Part shown: one piece after another, positions 36,518 through 45,206 of the stretch | Layout: every line of letters begins with the position of its first letter | Position numbering within the stretch: position 1 is the stretch's first letter | Assembly: GCA_026707585.1 (NCBI GenBank) | Contig: JAPOWQ010000025.1 | Span: 150,155-214,154, forward strand | DNA: 64,000 nt | Direction: 5' to 3' | Origin: Chloroflexota bacterium | GTDB taxonomy: Bacteria > Chloroflexota > UBA11872 | Position numbers and translations under genes: made by a program | Notes under the pieces: generated by a model | Told to the model about the DNA's origin: nothing | Databases searched by the model: none | Seen by the model: only the letters and a program-made list of their open reading frames with translations

Positions 36518-37543
36518 ATGAACCTCGACAGCCGCACCTGGGACGCCCGCTACGGCCGCGGAATCCTGGCGGCGCACGGGCCCCAATACACCGACTACAT
36601 CGCCATCACCTCGCCCAGCGCCTGGGCCGTCGCGGGGCCACACTTGCCCCATCCGCCACGCGCCCTCGAGTACCAGCGCGGCATGGGCGAGGACTACCTG
36701 GAGGATCTGGTCCAGCGCCTGCCGGATGCCGACCTTGTCCTCGCCATCGGCGGCGGCAACGCCCTCGATGTCGGCAAGGTCGCCGCCTGGAAGCTCGGCA
36801 AGCCGCTCGTCATGATCCCCACCATCGTCTCCACCGGCGCCATCTTCCAGGCCCCCGTCGCCTTCCGCCGCGAGCCCGTCTGGCAGTTCTACTTCGACAC
36901 CATCGCGCCCGAGTTCCTGATCCTGGACTTCGACGTCATCGCCGCCGCGCCCCCGCACCTCAACCGCGCTGGCATGGGCGAGTGCATCTGCCTCCTCGGT
37001 CACGTCGGCTCCTGGCGCTGGTGGGCCGACAACCGTTCCGACGGCGTCCCCTGGGACCAGTCCGCGGCCGACGCCACCATGGCCTGGATCCGCCGCCGCT
37101 GTGCCGAGTTTGCAGCCGGACTGGACGCCGAAGGCCGCCCCAACGACGACGCCCTCCGCATCGCCAGCGAGGTCAACCGCGAGCGTTACGACATTCCCAC
37201 CTACGACCTCAAGGTCTCCCACAGCATCGACCACACCTTCGTCATGGCCTTCGAGTGGGTCCAGGGCTTCGAGCTCATCCACTCCGAGGTCGTCTCTCTC
37301 GGCGCCCTCATCAACGCCTACGTCTACGAGTGGGGCTTCGACGAAACCAAGGCGCTGCTGGACGCCTGCCAGGTGCGTTACCGCCCCGCCGACATCGGCT
37401 GCACGTGGGACCAGGTCAAAGCCGTCCTCGCCAACCTCAACGAGCTCAACGACCGCCTCGGCCACGGCCGGAACTGGTTCCACCTCAACTCGCTCTCCGA
37501 CGAGTCGTTCCAGCAAATGGCGGCCGCGATCGACGCGCCCTGA
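36518..37543 (+). CDS. Iron-containing alcohol/glycerol-1-phosphate dehydrogenase-like protein
   Basis: 341 residues. LVLAIGGGNALDVGKVAAWK is the NAD(P)-binding G-G-G-x-x-x-D-x-x-K, followed by PLVMIPTIVSTGA. The metal region is represented by HLNRAGMGECICLLG and SHSIDHTFVMAFEW, then LIHSEVVSLGALINAY, giving His candidates for metal. The nearest groups are sn-glycerol-1-phosphate dehydrogenase (AraM) and dehydroquinate synthase-like enzymes. It is 33 bp ahead of a Gfo/Idh/MocA oxidoreductase, suggesting a polyol or sugar catabolic pair. Confidence 0.75.
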   Translation: MNLDSRTWDARYGRGILAAHGPQYTDYIAITSPSAWAVAGPHLPHPPRALEYQRGMGEDYLEDLVQRLPDADLVLAIGGGNALDVGKVAAWKLGKPLVMIPTIVSTGAIFQAPVAFRREPVWQFYFDTIAPEFLILDFDVIAAAPPHLNRAGMGECICLLGHVGSWRWWADNRSDGVPWDQSAADATMAWIRRRCAEFAAGLDAEGRPNDDALRIASEVNRERYDIPTYDLKVSHSIDHTFVMAFEWVQGFELIHSEVVSLGALINAYVYEWGFDETKALLDACQVRYRPADIGCTWDQVKAVLANLNELNDRLGHGRNWFHLNSLSDESFQQMAAAIDAP

Positions 37544-37576
37544 GTCGCCCATGCGTCCGCACCTGACGAACCAACC

Positions 37577-38644
37577 ATGACCAAGGTCCGCCTCGCCATC
37601 GTCGGCTGCGGCACCATCTCCCGGCTCAACGCCCCCGGCTACCTGGAACACCCCCACTGCGAGGTCGCCGCCCTCTGCGATCCCGCCCCCGAACGCGCCC
37701 AACAACGCGCCGCCGAGTGGAACATCACCCCCCGCATCTACACTAGCTACGACCAGCTCCTCGACGCCCCCGACATCGACGCCATCGAACTCCTCACCCC
37801 AACCCCCCTCCACGCCGACCAGTCCATCGCCGCCCTCGAATCCGGCAAACACGTCTCCTGCCAGAAACCGATGGCGCGAAATCTCAAGGAAGCCGCCCGT
37901 GTCGCCGACGCCGCGGCCCGCGCCGGCACCTTCTATCGCGTAACCGAGAACTTCATCTACTACCCGCCCCTCGTAAAGGCCAAGGAACTGATCGAAAGCG
38001 GCGTCATCGGCGACCCCAACATGGTCCGCATGCGCGTCGTCGTGACGAGCGTGGAGGCCGAATCGGTGCGGCTGCCCCTGGCCCCCGACGCCCTCACCTG
38101 GCGCCGCGATCCCTTGCTCAACCCCGGCGGCCTGCTCTACGACGAAGGCGCCCACAAGTTCGCCACCGCCATGTGGTGGGTCGGCGAGCCTGCGTCTGTC
38201 AGCGCCACCGTCACTCGCACCGACGACTACATGGTCGATGCGCCCAGCGTCGTCGTCTGGCGGTTCAAGGACGCCAACTGCCTGGCCGTCTTCGAGTACT
38301 CCAGCGCCCCCGAGATGCGAATCCGCGCCCCCTACTACGCCCTCGACGACTTCTTCGAAATCCAGGGCACCAAGGGCCTTATCTGGGTTACTCGTTGCAG
38401 CGGCGAAATGCTCGACCTGCCGCCAGTCATGCTGCACACGGGCGCCGAAACCGTCAGCCACCAGGTCCCCATGGACTGGATCGAAGGCTTCAAGGGAGCC
38501 GCCCGGGACTTCATCGATGGAATCATCGCCGGCCGCCAGCCGCGCCTGGACGTCCACGCATCGACGCAGGTGCTTCGCGCGTCCCTGGCCGCCTACGCCT
38601 CGGATGCCGCCCAACGTCCCATTGACCCCAGTACCCTAAGCTGA
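37577..38644 (+). CDS. Gfo/Idh/MocA family oxidoreductase
   Basis: 355 residues. The N-terminal Rossmann fold has LAIVGCGTISRLNAPGYL, and the usual E-K-P motif appears as CQKPMARNLKEA. The second domain (about 125-340) has the family's beta sheet with GGLLYDEGAHKFATAMWWVG, where the D-x-G-x-H motif is expected. The substrate is an unknown sugar, inositol or related compound. It is co-directional with the upstream dehydrogenase and a VOC protein 26 bp downstream. Confidence 0.88.
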   Translation: MTKVRLAIVGCGTISRLNAPGYLEHPHCEVAALCDPAPERAQQRAAEWNITPRIYTSYDQLLDAPDIDAIELLTPTPLHADQSIAALESGKHVSCQKPMARNLKEAARVADAAARAGTFYRVTENFIYYPPLVKAKELIESGVIGDPNMVRMRVVVTSVEAESVRLPLAPDALTWRRDPLLNPGGLLYDEGAHKFATAMWWVGEPASVSATVTRTDDYMVDAPSVVVWRFKDANCLAVFEYSSAPEMRIRAPYYALDDFFEIQGTKGLIWVTRCSGEMLDLPPVMLHTGAETVSHQVPMDWIEGFKGAARDFIDGIIAGRQPRLDVHASTQVLRASLAAYASDAAQRPIDPSTLS

Positions 38645-38670
38645 CGTCCGAGACTCCAGGGAGGCTCAGG

Positions 38671-39033
38671 GTGGAAGTCAAGGGTGTCGATTTCATCTGG
38701 ACCGTCGCTTCCGACGTGGACGAGACTGCCCGGTTCTACCGCGATGTACTCGGCCTGCCCGCCACCGGCATTCAGGACGACGACTGGCGCGAGTTCCAGG
38801 CCGGCTCCACCACCCTGGCCGTCACCCCCGCCCACGTAGGCCTGCATCCGCCACGAGTGCTCATGGCCCTGGCCGTCGACGACGTGGACGCCGCCCTCCA
38901 GGAAGCCCGCGAAGCCGGCGCCAACGTGCTCCACGAGACCCGCGACACCCCCGCCTGCCTCAACGCCATGATCGCCGACCCCGACGGCAACCCCATCTGG
39001 CTCCACCAACGCCACGACGGCACCGCCGGCTAG
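38671..39033 (+). CDS. VOC-family (glyoxalase/dioxygenase fold) protein 1
   Basis: 120 residues from a GTG. The pattern VDFIWTVASDVDETARFYRD VLGL, then VLMALAVDDVDAALQEA and MIADPDGNPIWLHQR, is the classic paired beta-alpha-beta-beta-beta VOC unit with a terminal Asp-Pro-Asp-Gly-Asn. The substrate is unknown. It follows the Gfo/Idh/MocA gene closely. Confidence 0.85.
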   Translation: MEVKGVDFIWTVASDVDETARFYRDVLGLPATGIQDDDWREFQAGSTTLAVTPAHVGLHPPRVLMALAVDDVDAALQEAREAGANVLHETRDTPACLNAMIADPDGNPIWLHQRHDGTAG

Positions 39034-39071
39034 CCTCCCCTCCACCAGTTCATTTCAATCCTGCCGTTTGC

Positions 39072-39195
39072 GAGAGACCTCTGCACAACCCCTCGACCTC
39101 GCAGACGAGGCCGCTCTTTCACCCTCTCCCATTGGGAGAGGGCTGGGGTGAGGGTCTTCCGGGCAACCGCCCCTGGGTTGCGCAAGTGGTCTCTC
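39072..39195. repeat. Dispersed palindromic repeat, copy B
   Basis: A 124-bp element bounded by GAGAGACC (39072-39079) and GGTCTCTC (39188-39195). Inside is CCCTCTCCCATTGGGAGAGGG, a palindrome with a small loop, followed by GGGGTGAGGGTCTTCCGGGC as in copies A and C. It lies between two VOC genes. Confidence 0.75.
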
Positions 39196-39256
39196 GGGAG
39201 AGAGAGCCATTCCCTTGCGACGGACACCGCCATCGCCCTCCGACTGGAGAATCGCC

Positions 39257-39625
39257 ATGACCCTCCAAACAGTCTGGCCCCTCGTCTGGGTCTCCGACAT
39301 GCAACGCTCGCTCGCCTTCTACCGCGACGGCCTCGGCTTCGAGCTGGTCGCCTCCTGGGAAGCCCCACAGGGCATCGCCTGGTGCCGCCTCGAGCGCGGA
39401 CCCGTCAGCCTCATGCTCCAGGTAGCCCCCGGCGACGTCCCGCCCCCCGTCGAAGGCCAGGCCGCCGAGCTCTTCATCCTCTGCGACGACGCCCGTGCCC
39501 TCCACGCCGAATTCCTCGCCCGCGGCATCCAGGCCACCAAACCCGAACGCATGGAATACGACATGCTCCAATTCCGGGTCAACGACCCCGACGGCTACCC
39601 CATCTGGTTCGAAAACCCGGTGTGA
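39257..39625 (+). CDS. VOC-family protein 2 (bleomycin-resistance-like)
   Basis: 122 residues. WPLVWVSDMQRSLAFYRDGL and LFILCDDARALHAEFLAR followed by DMLQFRVNDPDGYPIWFENP give the complete VOC fold. ATG 39257 is chosen; the in-frame upstream start at 39215 would add 14 unlike residues. Related to, but clearly different from, protein 1 on the other side of repeat copy B. Confidence 0.85.
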   Translation: MTLQTVWPLVWVSDMQRSLAFYRDGLGFELVASWEAPQGIAWCRLERGPVSLMLQVAPGDVPPPVEGQAAELFILCDDARALHAEFLARGIQATKPERMEYDMLQFRVNDPDGYPIWFENPV

Positions 39626-39800
39626 CGCCCGGCTGTCGCTATGGCCTTCTCGGCTTGCAGCGCTCAATCAGGACAAACGGCCTGACTCCCGATTCTCTGC
39701 ACCCAGACTGCGGGTACAACGTCCCCGCTGGCGGGGCGGCCGCCTGTTAGAGTCGCGTTCCGCCAGGGGGGACGTTGTCCGTCGGAAGTTCAAAAGACCC

Positions 39801-40232
39801 CTACGGCGTCTCCGACTCCCCGTGCTCGCAGTTGAACTGCCACGTAATCCCGAACTTGTCCGTGCACGCCCCGAAATAGGCGCCCCAGAACATGTCCGCC
39901 GGCGCCATTTGCACCGTGCCGCCCTCGGAGATCTTCGCGAAGAACTCGTCGGTCTGCTCCCGGTTCTCGGTCGTATAGGAAACCGAGAAATTCGTGCCCG
40001 TCACGTGCGGCGGACCGAACCCGGGCATCACGTCGCTGCCCATCAGCACGCTAGACCCGATCGGGTACGACACGTGCATGATCTGGTCCTTCGCCTCGTC
40101 GGGTACGCCCATGTCCGGCGGGCCGTCCGCGAACGTCTGCACGATCGCGAAATCCCCGCCAAAGACTGACCGGTAGAACTCAAACGCTTCGCGGCAGTTG
40201 CCCGCAAAGTTCAGGTAAATGCTCAGCGACAT
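39801..40232 (-). CDS. PhnB-like VOC protein
   Basis: 143 residues. MSLSIYLNFAGNCREAFEFY and RSVFGGDF are the PhnB/3-demethylubiquinone-methyltransferase-like start. The middle has VLMGSDVMPGFGPPHV, and the end DMFWGAYFGACTDKFGITWQ is typical of the group. ATG 40232 is chosen over an in-frame upstream start. The function is unknown; such proteins are small soluble dimers. The 370 bp up to the HtrA gene holds no supported gene. Confidence 0.82.
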   Translation of the reverse strand: MSLSIYLNFAGNCREAFEFYRSVFGGDFAIVQTFADGPPDMGVPDEAKDQIMHVSYPIGSSVLMGSDVMPGFGPPHVTGTNFSVSYTTENREQTDEFFAKISEGGTVQMAPADMFWGAYFGACTDKFGITWQFNCEHGESETP

Positions 40233-40602
40233 CCGTGTCTCCCTGGAGCTAGCCGGCTCGCAACTGCGGCGCCCGCCCGTATCCAACCGATACGAACCAC
40301 GGCTGACACTGCCGGACCGAAGTCGGCCATTCTAGCCGCGCTTGCCCTATGTCGGACGACCTTGGGCTCCAGGCACCGCCCATCGGAGACGGGCGTCGCC
40401 ACAAGTGAGCCGGCGGCTGACGACAGCATCGGGCAAAGCTGAGGATCGGGAAATCACGCTTGTCCCTCGATGCGGCCGGATCTCCAGCATCCAATCCTCG
40501 GCTTGCAGGGCCAGGCTGGCCGCGCCGAACATCGGCTCTCGGCCGGCATCCTGATTCGCTGCTCGCCAGCGGCCGTCCGCCGAACCGTCATCCACCGCTG
40601 GC
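40233..40602. other. 370-bp stretch without a supported gene
   Basis: Short open frames occur on both strands but show no family resemblance. It probably holds the promoter of the PhnB-like gene and the terminator region of htrA; I cannot point to a clear hairpin. Confidence 0.35.
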
Positions 40603-41772
40603 CTAGCTTGGGGGTGTCCCCGCCGGTGTGGAATTGATTGCCCGCGGTCGCGCGGTCAAGGTCGCCTGAAGGTCCAGCTGCTGACCCATCCGACGGACGG
40701 AGAGCGTAATGGCCTCGCCTACCCGAATGCTGTCGACGGCAATCGACAGTGTGTGCTCCCGCGTGAGAGGCGTACCGTTCACCGCCACGATCACGTCGCC
40801 GGCTCGCACGCCGGCCGCCTGCGCCGTGGTATCCGGCATCACGCGGCTCACGGCCACCGCGTAGGGATACGGGGTCCCGGCAAAGCTCTCCAGCTCGGGA
40901 TCGATCAACTGATAGCGAATCCCCAGCAGTCCGCGCGCCACGGTTCCCGTGGATTCAAGCTCCGGCAGCCGGCGAATAATGTCCGCTATGGGCAACGCGA
41001 ACCCAATGTCGTTCGCGTTGGACTGGACCGCCGTATTGATGCCCACCACGCGCCCGTCCGTGGTGACCAGGGGCCCGCCGCTATTGCCCTGGTTCACGGC
41101 CGCGTCGGTCTGGATCAATCCGCGCAGCGGAATGGCCATGGGCCCGGTGTCCGTGTTGACCGTGCGTGGAATCAGGCGATCCAAGCCGCTGATGATGCCC
41201 AGCGTCGCCGTGTTCCGGAAATTGCGCGGGCTGCCGATCGCCAGCACGGCGTCGCCCACCCGCAGCTCGATGTTCTCGGCTAGCTCCAGTGCCGGAAACG
41301 GCCCGCCCTCGGCCTGCAAGACCGCCACGTCGCCCCACACGTCCCGCCCCACGATCGTCGCTGGAATTCGCTGACCGTCCGACAGCGTCACCCGCACTTC
41401 CCCGCTCGAGTCCTCCGGCAGCACGTGGGCGTTGGTGAGAATCAGCCCGTCATTGCGGTAGAAGAAGCCGGTGCCGATCCCCATGCCTCGCCGCAGCGTG
41501 CCTTGCCGCGCTTCCACCGTAACCACCGCGGGCATGAGCTGTTCCAGCAGACTCGCGTACGAAGTTGTGGGCAGGGCCGCGGTCGTTGGGACGGTCGCGG
41601 TCGCGTCCGGCGTCGGCTCGGATTGGACGGTGGCCACCGGGGCGGCCGCGCGGCCGGCAAAGAACCCGGCAATGGCCCCGCCGCCGGACCCAAGCACGAC
41701 CGTCAGAGCAAGCAGCCCGACCGTCCAACCTGATAGGCGCGAGGAACTGGCGGGTGTTGGCGACTGCGACAC
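40603..41772 (-). CDS. HtrA/DegP-like S1C serine protease with PDZ domain
   Basis: 389 residues. An N-terminal membrane helix (about 15-41) anchors the protein outside the cytoplasm, followed by a Thr/Pro-rich linker to ~70. The trypsin-like domain has all three catalytic residues: His116 (LTNAHVLP), Asp148 (DVWGDVAVL) and Ser231 (NQGNSGGPL). One PDZ domain (about 270-370, GLLGIRYQLIDPE... AGVRAGDVIVAVNGTPL) follows. It is a quality-control protease of the envelope. A TATACT box is 30 bases upstream. It is divergent from the nitrilase-like gene. Confidence 0.93.
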   Translation of the reverse strand: MSQSPTPASSSRLSGWTVGLLALTVVLGSGGGAIAGFFAGRAAAPVATVQSEPTPDATATVPTTAALPTTSYASLLEQLMPAVVTVEARQGTLRRGMGIGTGFFYRNDGLILTNAHVLPEDSSGEVRVTLSDGQRIPATIVGRDVWGDVAVLQAEGGPFPALELAENIELRVGDAVLAIGSPRNFRNTATLGIISGLDRLIPRTVNTDTGPMAIPLRGLIQTDAAVNQGNSGGPLVTTDGRVVGINTAVQSNANDIGFALPIADIIRRLPELESTGTVARGLLGIRYQLIDPELESFAGTPYPYAVAVSRVMPDTTAQAAGVRAGDVIVAVNGTPLTREHTLSIAVDSIRVGEAITLSVRRMGQQLDLQATLTARPRAINSTPAGTPPS

Positions 41773-41801
41773 GGGGGTCAGGCTCGTACGGGAGTAATTC
41801 G

Positions 41802-41807
41802 AGTATA
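41802..41807 (-). promoter_or_regulatory. Candidate -10 box (TATACT) for the htrA-like gene
   Basis: On the reverse strand GCCTATACTCGAATTAC lies 30 bases upstream of the start, close to the CTATACTCG string seen before yebC and thyX. Confidence 0.4.
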
Positions 41808-41905
41808 GGCGCTGCGAGCTCGGGTTCTGTGCGTTTCCTCACCACGCCTCGGCCGCCTGTTCGTCGCCGCTAGACTGACGCAACCCGCCACGATCGTGAG
41901 ACGCC

Positions 41906-42775
41906 GTGCAGGACTTTCGGCTGGCCCTGGCTCAGATTCGGCCCGCCCTGGGCAATCTGGAACACAACCTGGCACTGCACCTGGACAACATCGAGCGGGC
42001 CGCGACCGGCGGGGCCGACGTTGTCGTGTTTCCCGAGCAGTCGCTGACCGGCTACTTCCTCAGCGACCTCGTGCCCGACGTGGCGCTGCCGCGCGACGAC
42101 GCCCGGCTCGATTCGCTGCGAGAGGCCAGCCGGAAGATTGACGTCGTCTTTGGGTTTGTCGAGGAAACCTCCGACCACCGCTTCCTGCCGGCGGCCGCCT
42201 ACCTGCACCGTGGCGAGTTCGTTCACGTCCACCACAAGGTCTACCTGGTGACCTACGGCCTGTTCGACGAAGCGCGCGACCTGGCTGGCGGCGGCGCCGT
42301 ACGCGCCTTCAACACGCCATTCGGCCGCCAGGCCATGTTGATCTGCGAAGACCTCTGGCATCCCACCACGGCCGGTATCGTGGCGGCCGATGGCGCCGAT
42401 GTCATTCTCGGGCTGTCCAGCAGTCCTGGGCGCGGCGTCGCCGGCGGAACGCACGAGCTGGGCTCCGCCGAAACCTGGCGAGCCATCAACCGCCTCTACG
42501 CCAGCCTGCACGTCTGCTACGTCGTCCACTGCAACCGCGTCGGCTTTGAGGACGGGGTCAATTTCTGGGGCGGATCGGAGGTCGTTGGCCCGGACGGCGA
42601 AGTGCTGGCCCGCGCGCCCGACTTCGAGGAAGCTCTCGTGTTTGCCACGCTGGCCGACGCACCCCTGCGCCGGCAGCGCACGCGCCTGCCCCTGCGTCGC
42701 GATGAAAACGTGACGCTCAACGGGCGCGAGTTCGCCCGCATTGCGGCCCAGCGGCATTGGCTGGATGCCGGCTGA
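41906..42775 (+). CDS. Nitrilase-superfamily amidohydrolase, likely glutaminase partner of NadE
   Basis: 289 residues from a GTG. The nitrilase triad is visible: Glu44 in VVFPEQSLTGY, Lys111 in HVHHKVYLVTYG and Cys147 in MLICEDLWHP. In glutamine-dependent NAD synthetase such a domain is fused N-terminal to NadE. Here it is a separate gene whose stop (TGA 42773-42775) lies inside the start region of nadE, so the two are translationally coupled. This suggests a two-subunit enzyme feeding ammonia to NadE. An independent nitrilase with another substrate remains possible. Confidence 0.85.
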   Translation: MQDFRLALAQIRPALGNLEHNLALHLDNIERAATGGADVVVFPEQSLTGYFLSDLVPDVALPRDDARLDSLREASRKIDVVFGFVEETSDHRFLPAAAYLHRGEFVHVHHKVYLVTYGLFDEARDLAGGGAVRAFNTPFGRQAMLICEDLWHPTTAGIVAADGADVILGLSSSPGRGVAGGTHELGSAETWRAINRLYASLHVCYVVHCNRVGFEDGVNFWGGSEVVGPDGEVLARAPDFEEALVFATLADAPLRRQRTRLPLRRDENVTLNGREFARIAAQRHWLDAG

Positions 42776-43622
42776 ATTGAACCTGCGCCGGCGCGCACGC
42801 CGCGAGCTGGACCTGGACCCGCGCCTGACCCGCCGGGTCCTTGAGGCCTTCATTCGCGACGAGATCGAGAAGTTCGGAATCCAACGAGCCGTCGTCGCCC
42901 TCTCTGGTGGCATCGATTCGGCCGTGAGCTGCGCCCTCGCCGCCCGCGCCTTTGGCCCTGAGCGGGTGCTCGCGGTCTTGATGCCTTATCGCACCAGCAA
43001 TCCGGCCAGCCGCGGCGATGCCGAGACCCTTGTGGATCAGCTGGGCATTCCCTCCAGGCTCATTGAAATCTCAGCGACCGTCGACGGCTTGCTGGGCGAA
43101 CTCGACGACGATCCAGGTCCGCTGCGGCGCGGCAACATCATGGCGCGGGCCCGCATGATCGCCCTTTACGACCAGTCCGAAGCATTCGGTGGCCTGGTGG
43201 TCGGCACCAGTAACAAGACCGAACTGCTGCTCGGCTACGGCACCCAGTTCGGCGACATGGCCAGCGCCGTGAACCCCATCGGCGATCTCTACAAAACCCA
43301 GGTGCGGGCCCTGGCCGCCGCGCTCGACATTCCGAGCGCGATCCGAGAGAAAGCCCCCAGCGCCGACCTCTGGGTCGGGCAATCCGACGAAGACGAACTC
43401 GGCTTCGACTACGAGACGGCCGACCAGCTGCTCTTCCTGCTGATCGACGAGATGTACGCCCCCGCCGATCTCATCGCCGACGGCTTCGACCCCGACCTGG
43501 TCCACGACTTGCAACGCCGCGTGGTGCGCTCGCAGTTCAAGCGGCGGCTTCCGCTCATCGCCAAGCTCTCAAACCGTACGATTGACCGCGACTTCCGCTA
43601 CCCGCGCGACTGGGGGCGCTAA
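42765..43622 (+). CDS. nadE: NAD+ synthetase
   Basis: 285 residues from ATG 42765, overlapping the nitrilase-like gene by 11 bp; ATG use there fits better than the upstream in-frame start at 42741. It makes NAD from nicotinic acid adenine dinucleotide, ATP and ammonia or glutamine-derived ammonia. RAVVALSGGIDSAVSCALAA is the PP-loop, GGLVVGTSNKTELLLGYGTQ FGD is the NaAD/ATP-binding block, then NPIGDLYKTQVRALA and EKAPSADLWVGQSDEDELG. The length is that of the ammonia-type NadE. Confidence 0.93.
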   Translation: MPAELNLRRRARRELDLDPRLTRRVLEAFIRDEIEKFGIQRAVVALSGGIDSAVSCALAARAFGPERVLAVLMPYRTSNPASRGDAETLVDQLGIPSRLIEISATVDGLLGELDDDPGPLRRGNIMARARMIALYDQSEAFGGLVVGTSNKTELLLGYGTQFGDMASAVNPIGDLYKTQVRALAAALDIPSAIREKAPSADLWVGQSDEDELGFDYETADQLLFLLIDEMYAPADLIADGFDPDLVHDLQRRVVRSQFKRRLPLIAKLSNRTIDRDFRYPRDWGR

Positions 43623-43625
43623 CCG

Positions 43626-44483
43626 ATGCCTGTCTACAGCCTGGCCACCTCCTTGTGGCCCAACGGCGTGCCCTTTGACCAGGTCATCGCCGAACTCGCC
43701 GACGCCGGATTCACCCAGTGCGAACTCGTCGCGACCAAGGACCTGGCCGACGACCGTACGGCTGGCGAGCGCCGCCGCATCCTGAACCGGCACGGCGTCT
43801 GGGCCCGCACGATTCACTCCGACCTGAGCGTCGATCTGGCGGCGCTTGACGATGACGTGCGGACCCGGGCCATCGCCGCCGTGGCTGCCTGCTTTGAACC
43901 GTATGCCGAGCTGGGCGGCTTTGCCGTGATCGTGCATCCCAGCCGTGGCGACAGTCCCGAGCAGCAACTGGAGCCCAGGGTCGAAGCCTTTCGTCGCTCG
44001 CTCGATACCCTCACGGCCCTGGCCGAGAATCTGGGCATTCGGCTGGCTTGCGAAAACCTGCAGCACAAGGGCGAGCCGCGTCCGCTCTGCCGCATGGAGG
44101 ACCTGCGGCGCTTGATCGACGACTATCCGCCTACCGTCGGCATTTGCCTGGACACCGGCCACGCCAACAACAACGGCCTGGATCCGGCCGACGAGGCCCG
44201 CATCGCCGGAGACCGCCTCATCGCCCTGCACCTGCAAGACACCGATGCCTTGGAAGACCGGCACTGGCCGCCGGGGCTGGGCAACATCAACTGGCGCGGG
44301 GTCAGCGCGGCCCTCACCGAGATCGGGTTCGACGGCGCCTGGACGTTCGAAGTGAAGACCGGTGCGTCTGGCCCGGCGGCTACCGCCGCGCTCGTGCGGC
44401 GGATCGCCGACGCCTGGGCGGCGGGGCGACCGCCCTCAGACCTCCCACAAACGGAGACCGCCGCCGGCTTCGACGCGCTCTAG
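43626..44483 (+). CDS. Sugar phosphate isomerase/epimerase-like TIM barrel protein
   Basis: 285 residues, an AP-endonuclease-2-like (xylose isomerase-like) barrel. Metal-ligand candidates are in FAVIVHPSRGDSPEQ, LACENLQH, ICLDTGHANNNG, LIALHLQDTD and WTFEVKTG, the usual E/D/H positions. The start is 3 bp after nadE. Its last 48 bp overlap the convergent zinc-ribbon gene. The substrate is unknown; it may serve the same sugar pathway as the Gfo/Idh gene several kilobases upstream. Confidence 0.85.
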   Translation: MPVYSLATSLWPNGVPFDQVIAELADAGFTQCELVATKDLADDRTAGERRRILNRHGVWARTIHSDLSVDLAALDDDVRTRAIAAVAACFEPYAELGGFAVIVHPSRGDSPEQQLEPRVEAFRRSLDTLTALAENLGIRLACENLQHKGEPRPLCRMEDLRRLIDDYPPTVGICLDTGHANNNGLDPADEARIAGDRLIALHLQDTDALEDRHWPPGLGNINWRGVSAALTEIGFDGAWTFEVKTGASGPAATAALVRRIADAWAAGRPPSDLPQTETAAGFDAL

Positions 44484-45029
44484 CAGCGTCCGCGCCTGCT
44501 GCACCCGGTCCGGCGGCTCGCCGCGCGTGTGCCGCAGGTAGGCCTGCAAGTCGGCCGCCGCATCGTGATGCCGTCCCAGCAGGCGGTAGGCCCGCGCCCG
44601 GTCAACCAGCAGGCTGCGGTTGTCGGCGTCAAGCTCCAACGCCCGCGTCAGGTCCTGCAGCGCCAGTTCCGGATGCCTGCGCAGGTGCGCCAACGCGCGT
44701 TGCTGATATCGGCTGGCCGTCGAGACGGGAAGGACCGCATACACCGCCGCGCCGCCGGCCGCCACCAACCCCAGCCCGATGATCGGATAGGCAAGTGGGA
44801 TGCCCTCGGCGCCCAGCAGCACGCCCAGGGCCACCAGGAAAGCGAAGACCGACGCCAGCAGCGCGTAGTACCGCATCCGCGGGGATCGACCGGGTAGGAG
44901 ATCTTTACTACAGTTACTACAGCGGGCGACAGCGCCATACTGCCGCGTCCAGCACCGCGGACACTGCAACGCTTGCGCTTCTCCTTTGGCGGCCACGGCG
45001 TGGCTCGGCCCGATCCAATTCGGGCGCAC
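44436..45029 (-). CDS. Zinc-ribbon, membrane, TPR-domain protein
   Basis: 197 residues from a GTG. A zinc ribbon at the N-terminus (CPRC at about 23-26, CSNC at 37-40) is followed by two membrane helices (about 54-70 and 77-99). The cytosolic C-terminus has at least two TPR-like helical repeats (ALAHLRRHPELALQDLTRAL ELDADNRSLLVDRARAYRLL, quoted across a repeat boundary). It probably acts as a scaffold; no partner is evident. It overlaps the TIM-barrel gene tail-to-tail by 48 bp and is divergent from argS. Confidence 0.65.
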   Translation of the reverse strand: MRPNWIGPSHAVAAKGEAQALQCPRCWTRQYGAVARCSNCSKDLLPGRSPRMRYYALLASVFAFLVALGVLLGAEGIPLAYPIIGLGLVAAGGAAVYAVLPVSTASRYQQRALAHLRRHPELALQDLTRALELDADNRSLLVDRARAYRLLGRHHDAAADLQAYLRHTRGEPPDRVQQARTLLERVEAGGGLRLWEV

Positions 45030-45145
45030 GTTACATAAGTTAACAGGATGACATAACTATCGCAAGTATGCATGACTTCTTCACATGCTGCCCGTTACCC
45101 TTGGCCCCGCGTCAGACGGCGGCCTTCCGCCGCCGAAGCTCTCGC

Positions 45146-45151
45146 TATACT
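45146..45151 (+). promoter_or_regulatory. Candidate -10 box (TATACT) for argS
   Basis: CTCGCTATACTCCCAG lies 55 bases upstream of the argS ATG in the divergent region. No T-box leader was seen. Confidence 0.35.
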
Positions 45152-45206
45152 CCCAGAGCCTGCCGCGCGTACCTGCACCGTACGACCCACCCGCGGGCCA
45201 ACCACC

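Noticed and set aside
36503..38614. 703-residue open frame on the reverse strand, antisense to the dehydrogenase and Gfo/Idh genes
   Set aside because: Composition is Gly/Val/Asp-rich as expected for the complement of high-GC coding DNA, with no domain signal; the forward genes are clear family members.
40347..40595. Possible 82-residue reverse ORF in the gap before htrA
   Set aside because: A short stretch (EDWMLEIRPHRGTS) hinted at an aldose-epimerase-like strand, but it is too short and isolated to support a gene or relic.
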